Numbered from the stretch's first letter, positions 23,419-31,628 are shown. The stretch: DNA of 32,129 nucleotides from Sandaracinus sp. (GCA_002699025.1 PABA01000029.1:1-32129), one strand, 5' to 3'. The notes: a model not told the origin generated them from the sequence alone. Program-made: numbers and translations.

Positions 23419-23739
23419 ATGGAGGATGGCGAGTTGGCGTTGAAGGACATTCTGACGAAGAAGGGCCTCGAGCTCATGCAGGACCCGCGGGTCGCGAAGC
23501 TCATGCAGGACGAGCGCGTCATGAAGACCATGATGCAGGCGATCCAGCTCCGGGGCCGGCTGCAGGAAGACTTCGACCAGCGCGTCGACCAGGTGGCGCG
23601 CTCGCTGAACCTCGCCACCAAGAAGGAGCTCCGCGAGCTCAAGCGCTCCATGCGCAAGATGGAGCAGGACCTCGAGCGGGCGAAGCGCGAGGCCGCGGCG
23701 GCGAAGAAGTCGCTCGAAGAGCAGCAGCAGAACGCCTGA
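23419..23739 (+). CDS. Small coiled-coil protein, phasin-like
   Basis: A 106-residue, highly charged, all-helical protein. The first half (LALKDILTKKGLELMQDPRV and KLMQDERVMKTMMQAIQLRG) is amphipathic; the second half from about residue 60 (SLNLATKKELRELKRSMRKM) is a regular heptad coiled coil ending in a Gln-rich tail. The phrase ATKKELRELKRSMRKME resembles the C-terminal coil of phasins and other granule- or membrane-associated proteins, but the match is short. ATG at 23419 is used because upstream sequence in the same frame belongs to the preceding gene region. It has its own promoter-like sequence. Function is not established. Confidence 0.75.
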   Translation: MEDGELALKDILTKKGLELMQDPRVAKLMQDERVMKTMMQAIQLRGRLQEDFDQRVDQVARSLNLATKKELRELKRSMRKMEQDLERAKREAAAAKKSLEEQQQNA

Positions 23740-23856
23740 GCCGTCCGAGCCGCAGTGGTCTGAGCTGCGGTGGCTCCGAGCCACGGTGGCGCCGCGCTGG
23801 CGAATGCGGGCGCGTGCTGGTGAATGCGGGCGCCCCCGTGGCAGTCTGATGGGCCG

Positions 23857-24516
23857 ATGCGCGCCCACCGCCTCGCCTTCGCCTGCTTCGCGCTCCTGAC
23901 GTTCGCCGCCGAGCCCGCCGCCGCCCAGAGCGAGGCGGACGTGGCGCGTGCCCGGACCCTCTTCCAGGAGGGGCAGGCCGCCTACGACGCGGGCGAGTTC
24001 CAGCAAGCCGCCCAGAAGATGCGGCAGGCCTACCAGCTCACGCGCGCGCCCGAGCTCGCCTTCAACGTGGGCCGCGTGTACGAGCGCATGAGCGAGTACG
24101 ACGAGGCCATCCGCTTCTTCCGCATCTACCTGCGGCGCGGCTCGCCCGACGAGGAGTCGCGCCGCGACGTGCAGGAGCGCATCCAGGCCCTCCGCGAGGC
24201 GAAGGCGCGAGCCCGCTCGCAGGTCTTCACCGCGCCCCCGTCGAACGACGAGCTCACGCGGGAGGCGCGCACCTTCTTCCTCCGCGGCGTGGCCATGTAC
24301 CGCCGCGGCCAGTACCAGGCGGCCATGCAGGCGTTCATGGCGGCGCACCGCTTCGCGCCGCTCCCCGAGGTCCTCTACAACCTCGCCGTGACCGCCGAGC
24401 GCCTCGGCAGCCGCCGCGACGCGCTCGACTACTATCGCGAGTACCTGCGCCGGCGCCCCGACGCGCCCGACCGCGGCGCCGTCGAGCGGAAGATCGCCGC
24501 GCTCCGAAACCGCTGA
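23857..24516 (+). CDS. Exported TPR-repeat protein
   Basis: A 219-residue periplasmic protein. The signal peptide MRAHRLAFACFALLTFAAEP is probably cleaved after AAAQ. It holds two blocks of tetratricopeptide repeats: residues about 30-105 (LFQEGQAAYDAGEFQQAAQK, PELAFNVGRVYERMSEYDEA) and about 140-210 (FFLRGVAMYRRGQYQAAM, PEVLYNLAVTAERLGSRRDA). Both end in the same RFFRIYLRR/DYYREYLRR helix, so the second block looks like a duplication of the first. TPRs mediate protein contacts; no partner is evident. No ribosome site is seen. CAGTCT lies 15 nt before the ATG and might be a -10 element. Confidence 0.85.
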   Translation: MRAHRLAFACFALLTFAAEPAAAQSEADVARARTLFQEGQAAYDAGEFQQAAQKMRQAYQLTRAPELAFNVGRVYERMSEYDEAIRFFRIYLRRGSPDEESRRDVQERIQALREAKARARSQVFTAPPSNDELTREARTFFLRGVAMYRRGQYQAAMQAFMAAHRFAPLPEVLYNLAVTAERLGSRRDALDYYREYLRRRPDAPDRGAVERKIAALRNR

Positions 24517-24597
24517 GCGCGCCCGCAGGCCGCACGAAGGCTCCGGTCCGTGGCGTGGAGCCCGAGCGAGAGCGGGAGCGAAGCCCGAGCAGGCACT

Positions 24598-24683
24598 CAT
24601 CGGCCTCAGCATCGGCCTCAGTCATCGGCCGCCTCAGCCATCGGCCTCAGCCATCGGCCTCAGCCTCAGTCATCGGCCTCAGC
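24598..24683. repeat. CATCGGCCTCAG tandem repeat, six units
   Basis: Six units of CATCGGCCTCAG with tails of 0-7 bases (C, T or an extra CCTCAGT, and one GCC insertion) lie between two convergent genes, the TPR gene and the last gene of the Hsp70 operon. There are no spacers or unique inserts. A degenerate continuation (CATCGGCGGGTCGGCC) follows to about 24715. Confidence 0.85.
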
Positions 24684-24725
24684 CACCCGCATCGGCGGGT
24701 CGGCCTCCGCCGTCGGCCGCGACCC

Positions 24726-26081
24726 TCAGCCCTCCACCAGCGCCCGCGCCGCCCGCAGCGCCTCCAACGCTTCCTCTTCCTCCCCCGCGCGGAACGCCTC
24801 CCAGCCCCGCCGCACCAGCGCCTCCGCGCGCCGGTCCTCGGCGCCCGGCTCGCGGGCGGCGACCGCGAAGCTCAGGAGCGCCGCGGCGAGGGGCGCGTCG
24901 CTCACGGCGTCCGCCAGCCGCAGCCAGCCGCGCGTCGGGAGCGCCTCGGGCGCCACGCCCTCGGCCAGCGCGGCGAGGCGCGTGGCGATGCGCTCCCCGG
25001 CCACCGCCGTGCGCCCATCGCGGCTCCGTCGCGCGATCCACGCCGCCGTGAGCAGCGGCGCCGTCACCGGCGGGCGAGACGCCCGGACGGCCGCGTCGAG
25101 GGCCTCGGCCCGGTCGAGGAGCGGCTCCTCGCGGCGCGCGGCGGCGACGAGATCCAGCGCTCGCCAGGTCGGCGTCGGGGCCCCCTTCGGCGGACCGGCG
25201 CTGCCGTGCTCGAGCACGGCGCGCGCCCGCCGGATCGCGTCGCTCGCCGCCGGCGCGTCGCTCGCCGCGCCCTCCGCCTCCTGCAGCACGGCGTCCCGCG
25301 CGGCGAGCCGAGCCAGCGCGAGCTCGCGCTCGGCGGCGTCCGGCCAGCCCCGGAGCAGGGTCCGCACCCGGTCGATCTCGATGGGGGTCAGCCGCCCCTC
25401 GGCGTCCGCGTGGCGCGCCGCCAGCCGGCGCGCCGCCCGCGCCACCTCCGGGTCGCTCCGCTCCTCCTGCGCCGCCAGCTCGATCAGCCCGTCGAGGGCC
25501 GCCACGCGCCCGTAGCGCCCCTTGGTCTGGAGCTTCGCCGCCAGCGCCGCCAGCCGCTCCCGCGGCGCCAGGGCCAGCGCCTCGAGGGGCTCCTCGCCGG
25601 CCTGGCCGACGCCGCGCCGCGCGAGCCGCGCCCGCGCCCCCGCCACCAGGCTCGCGTCGCCCCGCTCCTCGCCGAGCATCGCGGCCCGCTGAAGATCGGT
25701 GCGCGCCGCCTCCGCGTCCTCGGCGCAGCGTGCCCGCAGGTAGAAGGCGCGCCCATCCCGCGGCGCGCGCTCGCACTCCGCGTCCGCGAGCGCCCAGGCC
25801 TTCTCCACGAAGCCGCGCCGCCTCAGCCGCGCGCAGGCCCGCGCGAGGGCCCGCCGGTGAGCGCCCCCGGGCGGCTGCGCGCGCCAGCGCCGCAGCTGCG
25901 CGTCGATCGCCGCGCCGTCGCCGAGCTCCAGCGCCCAGTCGAGCGCGAGGAAGATCGCCCGCGCGCGCTCGGCCGGGGCGCCGAGCCCGTCGATCAGGGC
26001 GTCCAGCGCGCGGAGCCCCGCCCGCGGCCCGAGGCGCAGGCCGAGCTGCTCGGCGGCGGTGACGGCGAGCCGGTCCTTCAC
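24726..26081 (-). CDS. Helical-repeat protein, last gene of the Hsp70 operon
   Basis: A 451-residue protein rich in Ala, Arg, Leu and Glu, predicted from its sequence to be almost entirely helical, with TPR-like pairs (AWALADAECERAPRDGRAFY, AARTDLQRAAMLGEERGD, ALVRRGWEAFRAGEEEEA). There is no signal peptide or membrane segment. The GTG at 26079-26081 overlaps the TGA of the Hsp70 gene (GTGA), so translation is coupled and the two proteins are likely made in fixed ratio. Helical-repeat proteins often act as chaperone adaptors or substrate selectors. That role here is inference; no family is recognised. Confidence 0.78.
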   Translation of the reverse strand: MKDRLAVTAAEQLGLRLGPRAGLRALDALIDGLGAPAERARAIFLALDWALELGDGAAIDAQLRRWRAQPPGGAHRRALARACARLRRRGFVEKAWALADAECERAPRDGRAFYLRARCAEDAEAARTDLQRAAMLGEERGDASLVAGARARLARRGVGQAGEEPLEALALAPRERLAALAAKLQTKGRYGRVAALDGLIELAAQEERSDPEVARAARRLAARHADAEGRLTPIEIDRVRTLLRGWPDAAERELALARLAARDAVLQEAEGAASDAPAASDAIRRARAVLEHGSAGPPKGAPTPTWRALDLVAAARREEPLLDRAEALDAAVRASRPPVTAPLLTAAWIARRSRDGRTAVAGERIATRLAALAEGVAPEALPTRGWLRLADAVSDAPLAAALLSFAVAAREPGAEDRRAEALVRRGWEAFRAGEEEEALEALRAARALVEG

Positions 26082-28663
26082 CCGCGCTCCGTGACCAGGC
26101 CGATCTGCGGCAGGCGCTCGACCCCGTTCTCGATCCGCTCGAGCTCCGCCGCGGCCTGGTCCAGCGTCCGACGCAGCGTCGCCGCCGGCGTGCCCTCGAG
26201 CGAGAGCTGCCCGAGCGGCCCCGTCACCTTCTCCCCGAGCGTCGCGAGCAGCCGATCCCGCTCGGCGCTCTGCAGCGCGCGCACCTCTTCCGTCGTCGAC
26301 GGCACGAAGTCGCGGAGCGCTCGCTCGACGTGGTTCGACCAGGCGACGACGTTCATCATGCGCCGCTGCAGGTACGCCGGATCGTCGAGGCGCTTGCTCG
26401 CGAACTCCTGCTCCGAGGCCGTCTCGTAGAGCGCCTGCGTCTCGTTGTAGAGGCGCCGCCAGGCCGCGGCGTCGCCCGCGTCCCAGGCCGCGCTCGCCCG
26501 CTGCTGGAGGTCCTCGATGCGCGCCTCCCAGGCCTCCTGATCCATGCCCAGCATGGTCCCCCCGGCCCGGTAGACGACCCGCCGGAGCGCGTCGAGGATG
26601 CCCTCGAAGCGGTGCATGGGCGGCGAGAGCCCCTCGCCCGAGCCGTCCCGGAACTCCTCGACCAGGAGCTGGAGCCGCGCCGCCAGCGCCGCCGCCTTGT
26701 CCGGGTCCGTGCTCAGCACCTCCCGGAGCCCGGTCGCGAGCGGCTCGAGCTCGCGCCGGTAGAAGCTCGCCTCGCGCCCCCAGAGCCCGCGCGCCACGTC
26801 CTCCGCCTCCGCCAGGAGCGCCTCGACCGCCGCCGCCGACTTCGGCGCCTCGAGCTGCGCCGGCTCGATCTGCGCCCAGAGCTCCTGCCCGGCGACCACC
26901 GCCTTCGCCTCGAGGCGCATGGTCTCGTCGCAGCTCAGCGCGAGGTCCACGGGCGTGCCCACCTCCGTGCCCTCGGGCACGGTCACGACGAGCGTCTTGA
27001 TCGGCAGCCGGTTCTGCAGGAGCCGCAGCACCACGGCCCCGCTCTTGTCCGCCGTGTAGAAGCGGTGCTCGGCCGAGTGGGGCAGGCCCGCGCCGCGGGG
27101 GATGAGCACCTTCCGCTCGCGTCGCCCGGCGCGCACCACCTCGAGGGCGATGTCCTTCGCGATCACCGAGGGCTTGCTCAGGCTGCTCGCGCGCGGGCGC
27201 ACGTCGCCGCGGTAGAGGGCGAAGGGCACCTCGGCGAGGGGCGCGTCCTGCGTGCCGAGGAGCTCGAGGCGCACGCGCTGCTCCGGCTCCTCGCCGAGCG
27301 GCACCACCATGCGCAGGCGCCCCGAGGGGATCTCGCTCAGCTCCGCCGTCACCAGCGGCCCCTCGTCGTCGCTCACGGCGACCTCGCTCACGCCATCCGG
27401 CGCCGCCTCGACCTCGAGGCTCAGCTTGAGCTCGGGCTTGCGCGCGACCAGCGGCGAGGTGAAGAGGACCCGGGTCTCGGGCTTGTTCTCCGTCGCCTCG
27501 AGCCCGAGGCGCAGCCCGCCGAGCTGGGCCGCGTGGATCGCCGCGCCGAGCGCCACGCAGGTGTCGACCTCGTCCTGGAGCGGCGCCTCGATGCCCGCCG
27601 GCGCGCAGAGCTTCTCCTGCACGGCCTTCATCACGGCCGGCACGCGCGTGGAGCCGCCCACGAGCACCACGTGGTCGATGTCGCCCGCGCCCACGCCCGC
27701 CACCTCGAGGCTCCGGGCGATGGCCCGCTCGCAGCAGCGGATCGTCGTGTCCACCAGATCACCGATCGCCTCCTCGTACTCGGCCCGCCCGATCTCCGCC
27801 TCGAAGCTCAGCGGCTCGCCGCCCCGGTCCGTGGCGAAGTCGTGCTTGGCGACCATGACCACCTCGCGCGTGCTCAGGCTCTCCTTGATCTCCTGGGCGA
27901 GGTGCACGAGCCGGAGGAAGCGCGTCGCGTCCTCGGCGTCGTCGCGCACGTCGAGGTCCAGGTCGTAGCCCTGCTCGCTCAGGCGCTTGCGGAGCACCTC
28001 GGCGTAGCGCCGGTCGAAGTCGTCGCCGCCGAGGTAGTTGTCGCCGTCGATGGCGAGCACCTGGTACTCGCCGCCGAGGCAGCGGAGGATCGAGACGTCG
28101 AAGGTGCCGCCGCCGAGGTCGTAGACGAGGAAGTTCCCGTCCCCGAGCTGGTGGCGCCAGGTGTGGTAGATCGCCGCCGCCGTCGGCTCCTGGAGCAGGC
28201 CGAGCACCTCGAGCCCCGCCAGCTCGCCGGCCTTGCGCGTGGCCTCCATCTGCGGCGCGTCGAAGTAGGCCGGGACGGTGATGACCGCTCGCCCCACGCG
28301 CACGTCGATCTCGTCCGGCGCGCCCTTCTTCAGGTGCGCGAGCATGGCCTCCTTGAGCTCGCCGAGGATGGCCGCGCTGACCTCCTCCGGGGCCATCTCC
28401 TTCGGGCCCACCATGACCGTCGTCGGGTGGCCCATCTTGCGCTTGATGGACTCGATGGGCCCGGGCGTCCGGCCGCGGCGGTTGCGCGCGGCGCGGCCGA
28501 CGAGGAGCTCCTCCTTCTTCGGGTCCCAGGCGACGGCCGAGGGGATGGTCTTGCGGCCGAACTCGTCCGCGTACACGAGCAGATCCCGCTCGGAGGGGTC
28601 GAGGATGGCGACCTCGGAGTTGGTGGTGCCGAGGTCGATGCCGACGGGGCGATCTACGAACAT
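26078..28663 (-). CDS. Hsp70-family chaperone with an extra beta insert and long C-terminal helical region
   Basis: An 861-residue ATP-dependent chaperone, compared with about 640 for DnaK. The nucleotide-binding domain (1-383) is intact: GIDLGTTNSEVAI (8-20), SIKRKMG (72-78), GLLQEPTAAAIY (155-166), VYDLGGGTFDVSIL (180-193) and VLVGGSTRVPAV (333-344). Then comes a region of about 100 residues with beta character (about 390-490) that DnaK lacks. A DnaK-like substrate domain follows (about 493-600, from SLSKPSVIAKDIALEVV to TMRLEAKAVV). The last 250 residues are helical, twice the usual lid. There is no EEVD-like or Gln/Gly-rich tail. The start at 28663 begins the conserved domain; no strong ribosome site is seen. 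Fourth of five minus-strand genes; the next gene overlaps its stop. Confidence 0.92.
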   Translation of the reverse strand: MFVDRPVGIDLGTTNSEVAILDPSERDLLVYADEFGRKTIPSAVAWDPKKEELLVGRAARNRRGRTPGPIESIKRKMGHPTTVMVGPKEMAPEEVSAAILGELKEAMLAHLKKGAPDEIDVRVGRAVITVPAYFDAPQMEATRKAGELAGLEVLGLLQEPTAAAIYHTWRHQLGDGNFLVYDLGGGTFDVSILRCLGGEYQVLAIDGDNYLGGDDFDRRYAEVLRKRLSEQGYDLDLDVRDDAEDATRFLRLVHLAQEIKESLSTREVVMVAKHDFATDRGGEPLSFEAEIGRAEYEEAIGDLVDTTIRCCERAIARSLEVAGVGAGDIDHVVLVGGSTRVPAVMKAVQEKLCAPAGIEAPLQDEVDTCVALGAAIHAAQLGGLRLGLEATENKPETRVLFTSPLVARKPELKLSLEVEAAPDGVSEVAVSDDEGPLVTAELSEIPSGRLRMVVPLGEEPEQRVRLELLGTQDAPLAEVPFALYRGDVRPRASSLSKPSVIAKDIALEVVRAGRRERKVLIPRGAGLPHSAEHRFYTADKSGAVVLRLLQNRLPIKTLVVTVPEGTEVGTPVDLALSCDETMRLEAKAVVAGQELWAQIEPAQLEAPKSAAAVEALLAEAEDVARGLWGREASFYRRELEPLATGLREVLSTDPDKAAALAARLQLLVEEFRDGSGEGLSPPMHRFEGILDALRRVVYRAGGTMLGMDQEAWEARIEDLQQRASAAWDAGDAAAWRRLYNETQALYETASEQEFASKRLDDPAYLQRRMMNVVAWSNHVERALRDFVPSTTEEVRALQSAERDRLLATLGEKVTGPLGQLSLEGTPAATLRRTLDQAAAELERIENGVERLPQIGLVTERG

Positions 28664-28739
28664 GGTGGGTCCGGTGTCTTCGAGGTGAGGGGAGGGCGGA
28701 GCGGGTCGCGGGGATGCGAAACGGCTCGCCCGGAGGCGT

Positions 28740-29102
28740 TCAATCCTGGAGGAGCGGATCGTCTTCGAGGGGGACGTCGGGGAGGAGGGGACCCTCGGCG
28801 TGGAGGGCCGCCCCGATCGAGGGGAGGGCGGCGAGATCGGCGAGGGCGAGGGGGGGATGCGCGCGGCGGCGGCGCGGCGGGCGCGGCGGGCGGCCGACGG
28901 GGGGCCGGGTCTCCGGGTGGGCGAGGAGGGCGAGCTCGACGCGGCGGCGCGGGTGGAGCGTGAGCGCCTCCCAGTCCTCGCGGATGGCGGCGCGCTCGTG
29001 CTCGTCGGTGGCGTCCTCGACGCGCTCCCGGAGCGCTTCGGTGATCGCCTGGGGCCCGGCGAGCGGGTCGAGGTCCCAGCGCTCGAAGGGGTTGTCACTC
29101 AT
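28740..29102 (-). CDS. Small acidic/basic protein upstream of Hsp70, faint J-domain resemblance
   Basis: A 120-residue protein. Residues 1-65 are helical (NPFERWDLDP, then QAITEALRERVEDATDEHER, then AAIREDWEALTLHPRRRVEL). The order helix-helix-HP-helix and the HPR at 50-52 vaguely recall a J-domain with its HPD motif, but the Asp is replaced by Arg, so normal stimulation of Hsp70 ATPase would not be expected. A Pro/Arg-rich linker (68-85) leads to an acidic tail ending in VPLEDDPLLQD. The ATG overlaps the stop of the preceding gene (ATGA), and Hsp70 follows after 76 bp. The position right before Hsp70 suggests a co-chaperone; this is inference. Confidence 0.72.
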   Translation of the reverse strand: MSDNPFERWDLDPLAGPQAITEALRERVEDATDEHERAAIREDWEALTLHPRRRVELALLAHPETRPPVGRPPRPPRRRRAHPPLALADLAALPSIGAALHAEGPLLPDVPLEDDPLLQD

Positions 29103-30358
29103 CGCGGCTTCTCCCGGGCGAGGGCCTCGCGGGCGCGCTGCAGGCGGGGGCCGTCCGGCCACAGGCTCTCCGCGCGCTGCACGTCCTGGCGCGCCGCTTC
29201 GACGGCCGGGCCGCGCTGGAAGAGGGGGGCGCGGGAGAGCGTGCGGAGGGCACGCTCGGCGAGCAGATCGGCGAAGACGAGGCGGCCGTTGCGGTGCGTC
29301 TCGCAGAGGGCGACGGCGCGCTCGGCGGCGGCGAGCTGGTCGTCGAGGCGCGCCTCGAGCTCGGCGCGGAAGACGAGCATCTGGGCGCAGCGGGCCGCGT
29401 AGGGGAGGAGCGCGGCGCGGTCGGCCTCGAGGCGCGCCGCGAGCGAGTCGACGGGGGCGCGCAGCGTGTCGTTGAGCCGGCGGAGCGGGTCCCAGCGCCG
29501 GTGGTTGTAGAGCTCCCATGCGAGGGGGAGCGCCTGGTCCACGACGAAGCGCTCGAGCTCGACGTCGCGGTCGGCCCAGCGCCAGGTCTCGACGGCCTCG
29601 GCGAGGAGGGCGAGCTGCTCGTCGCCGGGCTCGCTCCGGGCGTTGGCCTCCTCGAGCTCCTCCAGGAGCGCGCCGGTGGCGGCATCGAGGATGGCCTGGC
29701 GGTGCGCGCGGGCGCGACGGAAGAAGCGCGAAGCGGCTCCGTCGCCGTCCTCGTGCTGGGGCTCGTGCTCGCTCTCACCGAAGGCGAGCCGCGTCGCCAC
29801 CCGCAGGTCCCCGAGCACCCGGAGCGCGAGGCGCGCCTCCTCCGTGCGCTCGGCGGCTCCGGCGCGCCCCGCCTCCCCGAGCGCGTCGAGCCCCCGCAGC
29901 GGGATCGCCCGGGCGACCTCGCGGCGCTCGCGCGCGTCCAGCGCCGGGCCCGCCGCCGCGTCGGCGAGCGCGTCGAGGTAGGCCTCCTCGGCGTCGAGGG
30001 CCATCCAGGCGGCGAGGCCGAAGAGGTGCGCGTCCCGGGCCTCGGCGCCGGGCCCGAGCGTGCGCGCGACGCGCCCCTCGAAGAGCGCGAGGTGGTGGAG
30101 CAGCGCGGGGGCCCGGCCGGCGAGCGGCGTCGGGCGGGCGGCGGCGCGGAGCGGGGCGAGGTCGCCGGCGCGGGCGGCGCGGGCGGCGCGCTCCCCGGCC
30201 TCGTCCTCGCGGAGCAGGTGCACCAGGCCCGCCGCGCGCGGGTGGGGCGGCGGGGCGCTCGGGTAGGTGCGGAGCCGCCAGAGCGCACCGAGGAGCTGCT
30301 CGTTCTCGAGGCGCGTCAGGAGCGCCGCGTCGTCGGGCCGCCACACGGCGCGGATCAT
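29099..30358 (-). CDS. Unidentified helical protein of the Hsp70 operon
   Basis: A 419-residue, Leu/Ala/Arg/Glu-rich cytoplasmic protein, apparently helical throughout and without signal peptide or membrane helix. Segments such as RWDPLRRLNDTLRAPVDSLA and ERAVALCETHRNGRLVFADL resemble TPR-like helical pairs, and the C-terminal part (FQRGPAVEAARQDVQRAESL) repeats the pattern. An acidic, low-complexity loop (SEHEPQHEDGDG) lies near the middle. The ATG at 30358 has GGAGG 4 nt upstream, which fixes the start. Its stop overlaps the next start by 4 bp (ATGA). It lies 20 bp behind the first gene of the operon. Function is unknown; the company suggests a chaperone partner or client. Confidence 0.8.
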   Translation of the reverse strand: MIRAVWRPDDAALLTRLENEQLLGALWRLRTYPSAPPPHPRAAGLVHLLREDEAGERAARAARAGDLAPLRAAARPTPLAGRAPALLHHLALFEGRVARTLGPGAEARDAHLFGLAAWMALDAEEAYLDALADAAAGPALDARERREVARAIPLRGLDALGEAGRAGAAERTEEARLALRVLGDLRVATRLAFGESEHEPQHEDGDGAASRFFRRARAHRQAILDAATGALLEELEEANARSEPGDEQLALLAEAVETWRWADRDVELERFVVDQALPLAWELYNHRRWDPLRRLNDTLRAPVDSLAARLEADRAALLPYAARCAQMLVFRAELEARLDDQLAAAERAVALCETHRNGRLVFADLLAERALRTLSRAPLFQRGPAVEAARQDVQRAESLWPDGPRLQRAREALAREKPR

Positions 30359-30378
30359 CGAGCCTCCGCGCGGCGGGT

Positions 30379-31302
30379 TCAAGCGCGGGCGGCGAGCTCG
30401 GTGAGCCAGTCGCCGAAGGCGTCGTCGGCGAGGAGCGAGCCCAGCAGCGTCTCGGCCTGGACGCGGACCCACGCCCGGACCGTCGGGAGGGCGCCCACCT
30501 CGTCCAGGAACGCGCCGAGCGTCTTGTCGCCCTCGACGGCGAGGAAGGCCTCGATCTCGGCGCGGAGGAGGGCCCGGCCGAAGGCGCTCCGGGCGTTCTG
30601 CTCGACGATGGGCGGGAGCTCGCCGGCGAAGCCCGCCCAGGGGAGGCCCTCGAGGTCGTGGAGGATGGTCGAGAGGGGCACGGTGAGCGTGCGGCGGAAG
30701 GCCTGGGCGCGGATCTCCCGGACGATGGCCCGGCCCTCGTCGGAGGCGAGGCGGGCCGAGAGCGCGTCGCGGAGCCCTCCGACGGCGGCGCGGCTGAACT
30801 CGCGCGCGATGCCCTGGACGCCGGCGCCGACGCCGCGGGTCGCCTTGCCGCCCATCTTCGCCAGCGCCCCCGCGAAGCCGCCGACGCCGGGGAGCTTGCC
30901 GACGAATTGGAGGAGGAGCTCCTGGAGGACCGGGGCGAAGAGCTTCTTCAGGAGCTCGCCGTCGACGGTGTCGCGGGCCCAGGCGAAGCGCGGGAGGCGG
31001 AGGTCGACGACGAGGGCCTCGAGGGCGTCGGCCTGCGCGGGGGGGAGGAGCTCGCCGACCGTGAGCTCGGCTTCCTCGGTGGCGGTGAGGAAGCGGCCGA
31101 CGGCGGGGACGGCGTGGTCGTCGAGGCCGCGAGCGACGGGGGCAGCGGCGAGGAAGGCCTGGGCGAGCTCGGTGAGGCCGGTGACGTCGACGAGGTCCCC
31201 GAGGGGGCGCGCCAGGAGCTGGTCGACGACCAGGGCGACGCCGCGGCGGCGGAGCGCTTCGTCCTCGAGGAGAGTGCGGCGGATGTCCGGGGGCGAGGCC
31301 AT
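30379..31302 (-). CDS. Unidentified protein, first gene of the Hsp70 operon
   Basis: A 307-residue protein of no recognised family. It is mostly helical and lacks a signal peptide. A central segment with hydrophobic helix LLKKLFAPVLQELLLQFVG (117-135) and a Gly-rich stretch (136-165, including PGVGGFAGALAKMGGK) could touch a membrane or form an oligomer. The C-terminal half has several amphipathic helices (GRALLRAEIEAFLAVEGDKT, VRVQAETLLGSLLADDAFGD). The ATG at 31302 (MASPPDIRRTLL) is chosen over an in-frame start at 31353 because the upstream residues are not protein-like; no strong ribosome site helps. It opens the five-gene minus-strand operon and is divergent from the SCP2 gene. Confidence 0.75.
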   Translation of the reverse strand: MASPPDIRRTLLEDEALRRRGVALVVDQLLARPLGDLVDVTGLTELAQAFLAAAPVARGLDDHAVPAVGRFLTATEEAELTVGELLPPAQADALEALVVDLRLPRFAWARDTVDGELLKKLFAPVLQELLLQFVGKLPGVGGFAGALAKMGGKATRGVGAGVQGIAREFSRAAVGGLRDALSARLASDEGRAIVREIRAQAFRRTLTVPLSTILHDLEGLPWAGFAGELPPIVEQNARSAFGRALLRAEIEAFLAVEGDKTLGAFLDEVGALPTVRAWVRVQAETLLGSLLADDAFGDWLTELAARA

Positions 31303-31593
31303 GGGCGGAGCATGGGATGGCCCTCCCGCGGAGGCCACCGGCTTGCCGGCCACGGTTGGGGCACGGTCTGCCGACGCGGTGAGCGGAGCGAGGGGTCGAG
31401 CGTCGGGCCTCCGCGCGCCGGCCCCTTCGCGCGCGGGTCCTCGCGCGCTGGCCCCGAGGAGACGAGCGCGCGCCCGCTTCCCGCCTCGGCGTCCGCTTCG
31501 CGCGGATCGTTCGGATTCCGGTCTCGCGGCGGGTCGCGGCCGCGTCGCTTGCGTTCGGAGGCGCCCCGCACGACCCTCGCGCTCCGCCGACGC

Positions 31594-31622
31594 TTGACAT
31601 GCCTCGGCGCCAATCGTACGTA
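31594..31622 (+). promoter_or_regulatory. Promoter of the SCP2 gene
   Basis: A perfect TTGACA (31594-31599) is followed after 17 bp by TACGTA (31617-31622). The -10 is poor (TA at its start only), so the promoter may need activation or use a neighbouring hexamer such as TACCTG. The predicted start of transcription is near 31629. Confidence 0.5.
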
Positions 31623-31628
31623 CCTGTC

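Noticed and set aside
24550-26429. Plus-strand frames through the repeat and the last Hsp70-operon gene
   Set aside because: They are Ser/Ala/Arg-rich, antisense to coupled genes, and start inside the CATCGGCCTCAG repeat region.
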